Of a DNA stretch of 64,000 bases, positions 16,939 to 24,962 are shown in pieces. How positions within the stretch are numbered: the first letter of the stretch is position 1; every line of letters begins with the position of its first letter. The position numbers and the translations under genes are program-made. Source of the DNA: Salinibius halmophilus (GTDB taxonomy: Bacteria > Pseudomonadota > Gammaproteobacteria > Pseudomonadales > Natronospirillaceae); NCBI RefSeq assembly GCF_003577475.1, contig NZ_QPEP01000010.1:63200-127199 (forward strand). Reading direction: 5' to 3'. The notes under the pieces are model-generated. The model saw only the letters and a program-made list of their open reading frames with translations, was not told the origin of the DNA and did not search any database.

Positions 16939-17724
16939 GTGATCATAGAGCGAGATTTGAGTTTGACGATAAATGAAAGTCAGCCGCCAGGCACATCAGC
17001 ATTAAAGAGCGCCGAGCACTTTATTGTGCCTAATCGTATCGGTGGGCAACTATCCATTTGGCGCTACCATGGTGAGCAGCCAAAAGCGGATGTGGTATTG
17101 GTGCACGATTTGACCAATAACGCGGCTGTTTTTGGCGATCAGCAGCAGGGGCTAGTGCAAAGGCTTTGCCAAAATGGCTTTAACGTTTGGACCTGTAACC
17201 TGCATGGGTATGGTGATAGTTGGCCACAAATCTCACGCAAAACTCGGTATTCCCTAACAGAGGCCACTCAGGGCGATCTCGCCTTGGTGGTGAAAGCCGT
17301 GCAACGCTATCAAGCATTGCCTATTTTTCTATTAGGCAAGGGGGTTGGTGGTGTGTTGTGGCAGCACTACTTATTATCGGCAACGGTACCAAACCTAGCT
17401 GGTGTGGTGCTATGGCAACACCCGTACTTCACGCCAACGCCAAAGCGCCGATTTAAACGACTACTGGCTCTATTTGCTGGCTTTCAGCCAGGCCGTCAGC
17501 GAGTTGTGCCTGAGTTCTTTCGCCAAGCAAAGCGCGAGAGTGCGCCCAAAGTAACGCGTGCGCCGGTTTCATGCTATGTCCATCAGGCTTGTGAGATCGA
17601 CCAATACGACTTGGCTGAACGGTTGGGCAAACACAATAGTCAAGTTCTGGTGGCCGCAAAGGCTGAGCAGGAGGCTGCCATTTGTCATTGGTTGCAGTCC
17701 AACTTCGCTCGCTCGATTAATTAG
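16939..17724 (+). CDS. Alpha/beta-hydrolase-fold protein lacking the nucleophile
   Basis: A 261-residue protein that aligns by eye with serine alpha/beta hydrolases of the monoacylglycerol-lipase type: strand VVLVHDL (the HG oxyanion position reads HD), then NLHGYGDS, then the nucleophile elbow at about residues 130-139, where GxSxG reads GKGVG, so serine is replaced by glycine. No clear catalytic histidine is visible near the C terminus. It is probably not a hydrolase and may bind a ligand or protein. The GTG start at 16939 has no clear ribosome site and is uncertain. It lies 24 bases after the PhzF gene. Confidence 0.6.
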   Translation: MIIERDLSLTINESQPPGTSALKSAEHFIVPNRIGGQLSIWRYHGEQPKADVVLVHDLTNNAAVFGDQQQGLVQRLCQNGFNVWTCNLHGYGDSWPQISRKTRYSLTEATQGDLALVVKAVQRYQALPIFLLGKGVGGVLWQHYLLSATVPNLAGVVLWQHPYFTPTPKRRFKRLLALFAGFQPGRQRVVPEFFRQAKRESAPKVTRAPVSCYVHQACEIDQYDLAERLGKHNSQVLVAAKAEQEAAICHWLQSNFARSIN

Positions 17725-18004
17725 AGATATCTTTTTCGCCTGGGTACATTGGGTTGGCTGCTTCGCCTTGCAGCCATAATGCAAACGCAAGTACATCGGT
17801 AAGCACAGGTTCTAACCAGGGTGGCATTTGATCGTGGGTATGACTAGCACACAACAAAGCAGCCAGTTCTTCGTTTTCAAATAATGGGATCGCTAGCTCG
17901 TGTGCTAAACGTACCATCTCGATCGCCTCATCATCGACGCCCGTGGCGAGCACTGTAGGGCTTTTTCTTTCAGAATATTTTAGCGCGACTGCTTTTTCAC
18001 TCAT
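17717..18004 (-). CDS. FlhB-like C-terminal domain protein
   Basis: A 95-residue protein corresponding to the cytoplasmic C-terminal domain of FlhB/YscU export-switch proteins, without the membrane part and apparently without the NPTH autocleavage motif (the position reads GVDDEA after SPTVLATG). The block ALKYSERKSPTVLATG followed by AHELAIPLFENEELAALL is diagnostic. It is translated from an ATG that overlaps the stop of the FliK-like gene (ATGA). Such standalone copies (sometimes called FlhX/FlhB2) can partly replace the FlhB tail in flagellar export. The physiological role here is unknown. Confidence 0.8.
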   Translation of the reverse strand: MSEKAVALKYSERKSPTVLATGVDDEAIEMVRLAHELAIPLFENEELAALLCASHTHDQMPPWLEPVLTDVLAFALWLQGEAANPMYPGEKDISN

Positions 18005-19332
18005 GCTTTAATGTCCACTTGCTGTTGTGGGTTGTCAGGCTTTTTCTTCTTCGGTGGCATGCCATATTGGCAGGCGACTGGCTGGCATTGCACATGATTG
18101 TTGAGTAAGGCTTGCAAGGTTTCTGTATGTGCTTGCAACAACTTTAAGGTTTGTGGTGTTTCACTCCACAAGGTTAAGGCAAGACTACTGGCATTAAACC
18201 TTAGTTCGGCACAAATCGCTGCTAGGGGTGGCAGAGTAAAGTACACCTTGACCCGCCAAGTACGTTCGCTCGCCTGTGTTGCTTCACTGGCTTCAATGTC
18301 ATACTCGACGGCTTTTAATGTTTGATTGTGAAAAAACGGCAGCCAATGATTGGTAAGGGGAGAATCGGTTTGCAAGTTCACTGCTGCATGTTGCAACTGG
18401 GCCACCGTTTGGTGTTGCAATAAACCGTTGAGTAGCTGCGGTAGTCGACTTTCTGGCGTGTCGGCAAGAAAATTGAGCAGTGGCTGGCCGCCGCTCGTTG
18501 CGGGTTTATGCATAGCCATGCTGGCGGCTTGCATTTGCAGTAAGTCTGGCGTTTGTTTGGCTATGTGAGCAAGTAATTGGGGCAATAAATTATTGGTTTT
18601 CGCTTCGCTGGTGTTGCTTTGCAGCCATTGTAATACCGACGCTAGTTGGCTAAGTGGTGCGGTATTGCTTGCTTGCTGTGTTGGCAGTTGCAAGCTTGGT
18701 TTGCTCGCCTGAGTAAATCCAGCTAATAAGCTCGTTTGCTGGCGTACCTGCTGCAGTGCTGGCGCAGGTGGGTTGGTCTGGGCCTGTTTTGGCTTGCTTA
18801 CATCGGCACTGGTTGTTGGCTTGGATTGGCCGGTGAGCACCTGCACCAGTGCATCCTTGGTCGGTGTCGGTAGCTGCTGGATTAGTTGATTAATCTGGCG
18901 AATAATGACCGGCTTTTCAGGCGCTTGATTGGTTAGCTGATTGGTCAAATACTGAATGGCCACCTGTATTTGTTGTGTTTTGCTGGCCGTGTCTTTAGGT
19001 GCCTGAATAACGAGCTGGCCTTTGTCGGCTTGTATCATCAAAACCGCGCCGCGCGGTAAAGCCGTGTTTAGCTTGGCCTCAATGATGCTGCCGGCGGGTA
19101 AGTCTGGGTGTTTGTTAGGCGAAGGCAGTACCAGCAGCGTGCTGCGAAATGACTTGTCTGCCATCGCACTGCTGTCTTGGATCAGCACTGATAAAAGACC
19201 ATGCTGAGCAATGCTCTGCTTAATGGTCGCAACCGTATCCAAAACTGGGGTGCCAGTATTTTGTTGCACCCTGGGTTGGATTAGGTTGAGTGCCTGTATT
19301 AGTTGTTCGGCTTTGTTTACCATAGTTGTCAT
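18001..19332 (-). CDS. FliK-like flagellar hook-length control protein
   Basis: A 443-residue protein rich in Gln, Pro, Thr and Ala over its first 300 residues, a low-complexity ruler-like region, with a compact C-terminal domain (about 330-430) resembling the FliK C-terminal domain. It is coupled to the FlhB-like gene, the protein that FliK switches during hook assembly, which supports the call. No other flagellar gene is in the window, so this pair stands apart from the main flagellar cluster, next to the ccm operon as in other gammaproteobacteria. The start could also be ATG 19323. Confidence 0.75.
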   Translation of the reverse strand: MTTMVNKAEQLIQALNLIQPRVQQNTGTPVLDTVATIKQSIAQHGLLSVLIQDSSAMADKSFRSTLLVLPSPNKHPDLPAGSIIEAKLNTALPRGAVLMIQADKGQLVIQAPKDTASKTQQIQVAIQYLTNQLTNQAPEKPVIIRQINQLIQQLPTPTKDALVQVLTGQSKPTTSADVSKPKQAQTNPPAPALQQVRQQTSLLAGFTQASKPSLQLPTQQASNTAPLSQLASVLQWLQSNTSEAKTNNLLPQLLAHIAKQTPDLLQMQAASMAMHKPATSGGQPLLNFLADTPESRLPQLLNGLLQHQTVAQLQHAAVNLQTDSPLTNHWLPFFHNQTLKAVEYDIEASEATQASERTWRVKVYFTLPPLAAICAELRFNASSLALTLWSETPQTLKLLQAHTETLQALLNNHVQCQPVACQYGMPPKKKKPDNPQQQVDIKA

Positions 19333-19400
19333 ACGCTACATTAGCCGCCGCCCTTAACTTAGGGTAGCATTGCCGCCCAGATTACGTGTGGAATGAGTAT

Positions 19401-19985
19401 ATGTTGTTGTCGGCCGACGCCATTGTTGCTGAACGCGATGAGTTAGAATTATTTAAACCGCTCAGTTTTTCGTTGTCTGGTGGTGAGGTTGTGCACCTAG
19501 TTGGACCGAATGGAAGTGGCAAGTCAACCTTGTTGCGAGGGTTGCTTGGCTTAAACCAAACCCTCACCGGTGATATTACTTGGCACTCTGATAGCCGCTG
19601 CTACGTTGGTCACTCACCGGGGCTAAACGGTGCCATCACTGTGGCCGAGAGTCTGCGGTTGTTACTGTTATTGGATGGCATGCAAACAACGGATGAGCAA
19701 GTCGAATTTGCTTTAGCGCAAGTGGGGTTGCATGCCTGGCGTTACCAGTTATCAGGTAGGCTATCGGCAGGCCAAACCCGCAAGGTGGCGCTAAGCAGGC
19801 TGTATTGCTTGGATGCGCCAAGAATTTGGTTGTTAGATGAACCCTTTACCTCGCTAGATAAAGCTTCAACGCAGAAACTGAGCCAGCGCATTAGCGACCA
19901 TGCTCGGCAAGGTGGCGCTGTATTGTTAACTAGCCACCAAAATCTTGAAGGAATGGCACACAGAACCTTGGAGCTCGACGTATGA
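19401..19985 (+). CDS. ccmA: Haem exporter ATP-binding protein CcmA
   Basis: The 194-residue ATPase of the CcmAB complex that releases holo-CcmE during cytochrome c maturation. Walker A GPNGSGKST is at residues 35-43, the signature LSAGQTRKVALSRL and Walker B IWLLDEPFTSLD follow. I begin at ATG 19401, with GGAA about 7 bases upstream, not at GTG 19386. It is the first gene of the ccm operon and overlaps ccmB by 4 bases. Confidence 0.95.
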   Translation: MLLSADAIVAERDELELFKPLSFSLSGGEVVHLVGPNGSGKSTLLRGLLGLNQTLTGDITWHSDSRCYVGHSPGLNGAITVAESLRLLLLLDGMQTTDEQVEFALAQVGLHAWRYQLSGRLSAGQTRKVALSRLYCLDAPRIWLLDEPFTSLDKASTQKLSQRISDHARQGGAVLLTSHQNLEGMAHRTLELDV

Positions 19986-20641
19986 TTGCGTTATTAATCA
20001 AGCGTGAGGCGGCTTTGGTGGTGCGCACGCCACAAGATTGGCTAAACCCGCTATTGTTCTTTTTTATGGTTGCCGTGGTGTTTGCCGTGGCGATACCGGC
20101 GCAATCTGGATTAGCGGCAGAATTAGCGCCTGGCGTCTTGTGGGTCATTCTATTGCTGGCGCTTATGCTAAGCCTGGATAGTATGTTCTATGCTGATATT
20201 CGTGATGGTTTCGTTGATCAGGTACTTGTTGGTGCTGTTCTGCCCAGTTTGTTTGTGCTGTTAAAAATTTTAGGGCATTGGGTAAAAATAGGATGGCTGG
20301 CAGCCTTGTTTGCCCCAATATTGGCGTGGGCGTATGGTATGTCGGGCATTGCGGTATTTATTTTGGTATTGTCGGTGTGGTTCGGCTCATTGACGATTCT
20401 GGCCATTGGTAGCCTGGGTGCAGCGCTTACCAGTCAGATCGGCAAGGGTGGTTTGCTTACCCCTTTGTTAGTTTTACCCCTTTATATCCCGACGTTAATT
20501 TTTGCAATTAGCTCGGTGCGGTATGCTGCCGCTGGCTTGCCCTATCTTGCGCCATTGTTATTCACCTTGGTGTTGGCTTTGGTGGCAGTCGTATTCATGC
20601 CAGCGGTGACAGCATTTGCATTAAAAATAGTTGCGGAGTAG
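19982..20641 (+). CDS. ccmB: Haem exporter membrane protein CcmB
   Basis: A 219-residue inner-membrane protein with six helices that partners CcmA. The family block LVGAVLPSLFVLLKILGHW (about 80-100) and LLVLPLYIPTLIFA near residue 165 are recognisable. ATGA overlap with ccmA fits a coupled operon. Confidence 0.94.
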   Translation: MIALLIKREAALVVRTPQDWLNPLLFFFMVAVVFAVAIPAQSGLAAELAPGVLWVILLLALMLSLDSMFYADIRDGFVDQVLVGAVLPSLFVLLKILGHWVKIGWLAALFAPILAWAYGMSGIAVFILVLSVWFGSLTILAIGSLGAALTSQIGKGGLLTPLLVLPLYIPTLIFAISSVRYAAAGLPYLAPLLFTLVLALVAVVFMPAVTAFALKIVAE

Positions 20642-20645
20642 AGAA

Positions 20646-21410
20646 ATGTGGCAACGGTTTAAAGTTTGGTTTCATAAGTGGGGCTCGCCGCGCTGGTTCG
20701 TTGAGATTGGTCCTGGCTGGCAAAACAGCTTATTAGTGATAGGGCTGGTTGGTATCGCGGTGGGCTCTATTTGGGGCCTCGCGTTTGCACCCTATGACTT
20801 TCATGAGCAAGGCAACTCTGCTCGCATTATATACTTCCATGTGCCTTCGGCAATTATCGCCCAGTCGCTGTACATGGGTATGGCGATTATGGGTATTGTT
20901 TTCCTAGTCTGGAAAATAAAAATGACCATAGTATTCGCCCGCCAGATTGTTCTAGTCGGCATGCTGTTCTCGGCATTGGCATTAGCCACTGGCGGTATAT
21001 GGGGGTTGCCTACGTGGGGCACTATGGGCTTGATTACCGATCCTCGGATTTTCTCTACCGCAGCCATGTTCTTTTTATACGTTGGCATCTGGGTGCTAAA
21101 TATGGCGCTAGATGACGTCAAAGTTGCCGATAAAGCAACCGCAGTGTTGGCGATTGTTGGTTCGGTTAATTTGCCAATTATTAAATTCTCGGTTGAGTGG
21201 TTTAACAGTCTGCATCAAACGGCGACGTTTACGTTAACCGAACCACCAAAAATGTTGCCTGAAATGTGGCTGCCACTGCTGATTAACGTACTGGCATTTT
21301 ACTGTTTTGCTGGTGGTGTGGTGCTGGCGCGGGCGCGCTTTGAAGCGCTTAGAAGAGAACGAAAGAAGTCTTGGGCGCAAGAACGTATCAATCAATTAAT
21401 AGGGCAGTGA
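20646..21410 (+). CDS. ccmC: Haem-handling protein CcmC with altered WWD motif
   Basis: A 254-residue inner-membrane protein that presents haem to CcmE. Both axial histidines are present: in YFHVPSAI (about residue 61) and in EWFNSLHQTATF (about 190). The tryptophan-rich WWD signature, normally WGTWWVWDARLTS, is here WGTMGLITDPRIFS (residues 124-137): the four residues WWVW are replaced by MGLIT, one longer, while the flanking W, G, T, D and R are kept. The change is not explained by a simple frameshift, because the other frames do not restore the motif. Start at ATG 20646 (GGAG upstream). Position between ccmB and ccmD and the rest of the sequence make the identity firm; whether it still binds haem is open. 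Confidence 0.9.
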   Translation: MWQRFKVWFHKWGSPRWFVEIGPGWQNSLLVIGLVGIAVGSIWGLAFAPYDFHEQGNSARIIYFHVPSAIIAQSLYMGMAIMGIVFLVWKIKMTIVFARQIVLVGMLFSALALATGGIWGLPTWGTMGLITDPRIFSTAAMFFLYVGIWVLNMALDDVKVADKATAVLAIVGSVNLPIIKFSVEWFNSLHQTATFTLTEPPKMLPEMWLPLLINVLAFYCFAGGVVLARARFEALRRERKKSWAQERINQLIGQ

Positions 21411-21411
21411 T

Positions 21412-21594
21412 ATGTTTCAATTTGACAGCTTCGCTGAGTTTATTGCCATGGGTAAGCACGGGCCGTACGTCTGGTCAGCCGTTGGTTTGTTCGTGGTGGT
21501 AGTAGCGGCCTGTTTGGTCAGTATTAAATGGCAAAAGTGGCGCTTGCTAGCGAGTGAAAAAAGAATTCGGGCACGTGAGGAGTTACGCCGATGA
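21412..21594 (+). CDS. ccmD: Haem exporter small protein CcmD
   Basis: A 60-residue protein with one membrane helix (about 20-38) followed by a basic cytoplasmic tail, as in CcmD, which stabilises the CcmC-CcmE complex. It starts 1 base after the ccmC stop and overlaps ccmE by 4 bases. Confidence 0.9.
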   Translation: MFQFDSFAEFIAMGKHGPYVWSAVGLFVVVVAACLVSIKWQKWRLLASEKRIRAREELRR

Positions 21595-22055
21595 AGGCGC
21601 ATAGAAAACAAAAGCTTATTTTAATTTTTGCTGGTGTGGCCGTGTTGGCGCTTGCACTGAGTTTTATCGGCATCGCTATGCGCAATCAGATCAATCTCTA
21701 TTATAGTCCAACGGATATTGCCAACGGTCTTGCCTCACCAGGGCAAACCTTCCGCGCTGGTGGTTTAGTGGTAGATGGCTCAGTGAGTCGGGATGAAGAA
21801 ACCCTTTTTGCCCAGTTTACCGTAACCGATGGTGGCAACGAGTTAGTGATGCAGTACATCGGCATACTGCCCGACCTGTTCCGCGAGGGCCAAGGCATTG
21901 TTGCGCAAGGTAGTTTAAATGGCGACGGCGTATTTGTTGCCGATGAAGTATTTGCCAAACACGACGAAAACTATTTGCCACCGGAAGTTGCCGAAAGTCT
22001 CAAGGCATCAGGACATGATGCTTATCAAAACTACGATAGTGGGGATTACGAATGA
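21591..22055 (+). CDS. ccmE: Periplasmic haem chaperone CcmE
   Basis: A 154-residue protein anchored by an N-terminal helix with an OB-fold periplasmic domain that covalently carries haem. The haem-binding histidine is in VFAKHDENYLPPE (about residue 122), the motif being fully conserved. Since the histidine route is intact, the apparatus should still load haem even though CcmC is unusual. Overlaps ccmD and ccmF by 4 bases each. Confidence 0.95.
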   Translation: MKAHRKQKLILIFAGVAVLALALSFIGIAMRNQINLYYSPTDIANGLASPGQTFRAGGLVVDGSVSRDEETLFAQFTVTDGGNELVMQYIGILPDLFREGQGIVAQGSLNGDGVFVADEVFAKHDENYLPPEVAESLKASGHDAYQNYDSGDYE

Positions 22056-23986
22056 TTCCAGAGCTTGGGCTCTACGCCATTATCTTGGCTACCATTTTAT
22101 CTGGCTTAGCGGGTTTGTTGCCGTTGCTGGGTTGGCGTTGGCAATACGCCAACCTGATGGGCACTGCTAAGCCGTTAACATTGGTAACGACAGGCTTTAT
22201 CGGCTTAGCGTTTATGCTACTGGTATATGCATTTGTTGTTGATGATTTTTCGCTTGCTTATGTGGTTATTCAATCAACCACAACCTTGCCAGTGTATTAC
22301 AAGGTCAGTGCCGTTTGGGGCGGGCATGAAGGGTCAATGGTACTATGGGTGCTTATGCTATCGGGCTGGGGGGCTGCTGTTGCACTGGCATCACGCTCGC
22401 TACCGCAAGACTTGGTATCGGTTGTACTAGCGGTCATCAACTTGGTGCTGTTCGGCTTCATGTTGTTTATCTTGCTGACTTCCAACCCATTTGAGCGGGT
22501 ATTGCCGAATATTCCAATGGACGGGCAGGACCTGAACCCATTGTTGCAGGACATTGGCCTTATCCTACATCCTCCGTTGCTGTATATGGGGTATGTCGGC
22601 TTTGCTGTGGCGTTCGCCTTTGCCGTAGCCGCTCTGATTACTGGTCAATTTGACTCGGCCTGGGCGCGCTGGGCTCGGCCATGGACAGACATCGCCTGGG
22701 TATTTTTAACCCTTGGTATTGCCTTGGGTTCATGGTGGGCATATTACGAACTCGGCTGGGGGGGCTGGTGGTTCTGGGACCCTGTTGAAAACGCCTCGCT
22801 CATGCCATGGTTAGTGGGCACAGCGCTTATGCACTCGCTTGCCGTAACAGAAAAACGCTCGGGGTTTAAAGTCTGGACAGTGCTCTTGGCCATCTTTGCC
22901 TTTGCTTATTCTTTGCTTGGGACCTTCTTGGTTCGCTCTGGGGTGCTGACGTCTGTTCATGCCTTTGCTAATGACCCGGATCGTGGCATGTTCATTTTAG
23001 GCTTATTAACCATTACTGTTGCTGGGTCGCTGTTGTTATTTGCTCTGCGCGCCAACCGGTTCAAAGAAAGCATAAGCTTTAACTTGCTATCGCGTGAGTC
23101 ATTCTTATTGATCAATAACGTCCTGCTAGTGGTCAGTGCTTTTATTATTTTAGCTCTGACATTAATGCCATTGGTGTGGGACGCCATGGGTGGTGGTTCG
23201 ATCTCTATCGGTGCGCCATTCTTTAATATGATGATTAACCCCATTGCACTGCTTTTGGTATTTGCTGTAGGGGTGGGCCAGCTGCTGCGCTGGAAACAGC
23301 ATAAACAAGATGGTTTTGGTCGCTGGCTGCTTGTTATGCTCGTGGCCAGTGTTGTGCTGGGCTGGGGCTGGGCATGGTGGATGGGCGACGCGCTCAGCAT
23401 CTGGTTAGTCGTATCAGCAGTTTCGATTGTCTGGGTACTGCTCAGTACGGGGCGCGAAATTCACCATCGTATTGCGGGCAAAGCGAATAAATGGCAGGTG
23501 CTGCGCCGCCAGCAACCTAGTTGGTATGGCATGATGTGTGGCCACCTAGGGGTCATTATGGTTGTGCTGGGTGCGGCATTTGTTACCCACTTTGAAGAAA
23601 AGATAGATGTGCGTTTGGTTGATGGTGACCGCATCGAGTTTGCTGGTTATGACTTGCATTACAAGGGCATTAAACATGTTGAGGGCCCGAACTGGGTATC
23701 TGATACAGGGGTATTCGATGTTTATCGAGGCGGTGAGTTAGTCACCACCTTGTATCCGGAAAAACGCTTTTATACCGTTGCGCGCCAAATGATGACCGAG
23801 GCAGGCATTGATGATCGCTTGTATAGAGACCTATATGTGTCACTTGGCGAGCAGCTTGACAGTGGTGCTTGGACGGCTCGTATACAAGTGAAACCTTATG
23901 TTCGATTCCTGTGGCTTGGTGCCCTTGTGATGTCACTGGGTGGCGTGTTGGCTGTGCTGGATCGCCGTTATCGGAGGCAAGCATGA
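22052..23986 (+). CDS. ccmF: Haem lyase subunit CcmF
   Basis: A 644-residue multi-helix protein that transfers haem from CcmE to apocytochrome. The WWD motif, WGGWWFWDPVENAS (about residues 235-250), is intact, in contrast to CcmC. Other marks are HPPLLYMGYVGFAVAFAFA and the large C-terminal periplasmic domain ending LGGVLAVLDRRYRR. The stop overlaps the ccmG start (ATGA). Confidence 0.96.
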   Translation: MIPELGLYAIILATILSGLAGLLPLLGWRWQYANLMGTAKPLTLVTTGFIGLAFMLLVYAFVVDDFSLAYVVIQSTTTLPVYYKVSAVWGGHEGSMVLWVLMLSGWGAAVALASRSLPQDLVSVVLAVINLVLFGFMLFILLTSNPFERVLPNIPMDGQDLNPLLQDIGLILHPPLLYMGYVGFAVAFAFAVAALITGQFDSAWARWARPWTDIAWVFLTLGIALGSWWAYYELGWGGWWFWDPVENASLMPWLVGTALMHSLAVTEKRSGFKVWTVLLAIFAFAYSLLGTFLVRSGVLTSVHAFANDPDRGMFILGLLTITVAGSLLLFALRANRFKESISFNLLSRESFLLINNVLLVVSAFIILALTLMPLVWDAMGGGSISIGAPFFNMMINPIALLLVFAVGVGQLLRWKQHKQDGFGRWLLVMLVASVVLGWGWAWWMGDALSIWLVVSAVSIVWVLLSTGREIHHRIAGKANKWQVLRRQQPSWYGMMCGHLGVIMVVLGAAFVTHFEEKIDVRLVDGDRIEFAGYDLHYKGIKHVEGPNWVSDTGVFDVYRGGELVTTLYPEKRFYTVARQMMTEAGIDDRLYRDLYVSLGEQLDSGAWTARIQVKPYVRFLWLGALVMSLGGVLAVLDRRYRRQA

Positions 23987-24510
23987 AAAAAGTATGGTTA
24001 TTATTGCCATTCACCTTTGTCTTCGCCTTGATTGTGGTGTTCTTCTTTGCGCTGCGCGATGAAACGGATAGCTCAATTTTAGAATCGGCATTGCTCAATC
24101 AACCATTACCGGAGCGGCCACTGAAACTGCTCGATGGTGATGAGATGATTAACCTCGCTGAAGTCGCCCAAGATGGTCCATTTCTGCTTAATATTTGGGG
24201 GACTTGGTGTCCGGCGTGTCGCACAGAGCACCCAGTGCTTAACGAGCTCGCTGCGCAAGGTATTCGTATTGTGGGGGTAAACTACAAAGACGAGCCACTG
24301 GCGGCGAAAAAGTGGCTAATTGAGTTACATAATCCTTATTTTCTTAATGTGGAAGACCCAATTGGTAACTATGGCTTAGATCTGGGCGTTTATGGTGCAC
24401 CTGAGACCTATTTTATCGACGGGCAGGGGATTATTCGCCACCGAGTGGTTGGTGAGGTTACGCGAACGATGTGGCGTGAAGAATTGCAAAGTATTTGGGA
24501 GTCTTTATGA
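23983..24510 (+). CDS. ccmG: Thiol:disulfide interchange protein CcmG/DsbE
   Basis: A 175-residue membrane-anchored thioredoxin-like protein that keeps apocytochrome haem-binding cysteines reduced. Anchor helix at about residues 5-22; active site WGTWCPACRTEHP (about 71-83); the GVYGAPETYFID cis-proline loop is typical. The start is ATG 23983, in the ccmF stop overlap, not the upstream in-frame codon at 23869. Confidence 0.95.
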   Translation: MKKVWLLLPFTFVFALIVVFFFALRDETDSSILESALLNQPLPERPLKLLDGDEMINLAEVAQDGPFLLNIWGTWCPACRTEHPVLNELAAQGIRIVGVNYKDEPLAAKKWLIELHNPYFLNVEDPIGNYGLDLGVYGAPETYFIDGQGIIRHRVVGEVTRTMWREELQSIWESL

Positions 24511-24962
24511 GGTGGATGCTGGCCTTATTATTAATGTTGCCGCTGTTGGCCCAGGCTGCTGCTGTCGGTGAGTTCGACCGGCAATTTGATGACCCACAAA
24601 TGGCTCAGCGCTATAGTGATTTAACCAATCAACTTCGCTGTCCAAAATGTCAAAATAACAATGTTGCCGACTCCAATGCTCAGATTGCCCAAGACATTCG
24701 CGCACGCGTTTATGATTTGATGGTGGAAGGGCAATCGGATGATGACATTGTTGATTACATGATTGACCGCTATGGTCGTTTTGTTACCTACAAACCACCA
24801 TTAACGGCAGGTACGCTAGTGATATATGCCGTGGCACCACTATCTGTGTTGATTGGTATTTTTTGGTTTGTTGCCTATGTCCGCCAGCGCCAATCAGCCC
24901 AAGTTGAGCCGCTCGCGGCAAATGAAAAACAAGCGTTCTATCGTTTGTTGGAGGAACGCTAA
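24507..24962 (+). CDS. ccmH: Cytochrome c maturation protein CcmH
   Basis: A 151-residue periplasmic oxidoreductase subunit with a signal peptide (about 1-18), the LRCPKCQNNNVADSNA redox block carrying the CxxC pair, and a C-terminal membrane helix (about 105-125). It hands reducing power to apocytochrome with CcmI and CcmF. ATGA overlap with ccmG. Confidence 0.94.
   Translation: MRWMLALLLMLPLLAQAAAVGEFDRQFDDPQMAQRYSDLTNQLRCPKCQNNNVADSNAQIAQDIRARVYDLMVEGQSDDDIVDYMIDRYGRFVTYKPPLTAGTLVIYAVAPLSVLIGIFWFVAYVRQRQSAQVEPLAANEKQAFYRLLEER

Noticed and set aside
20646-21410. Frameshift in ccmC as the cause of the lost WWD motif
   Set aside because: The other two frames do not restore the motif and the frame is correct on both sides, so it is a true sequence change or a lineage variant.
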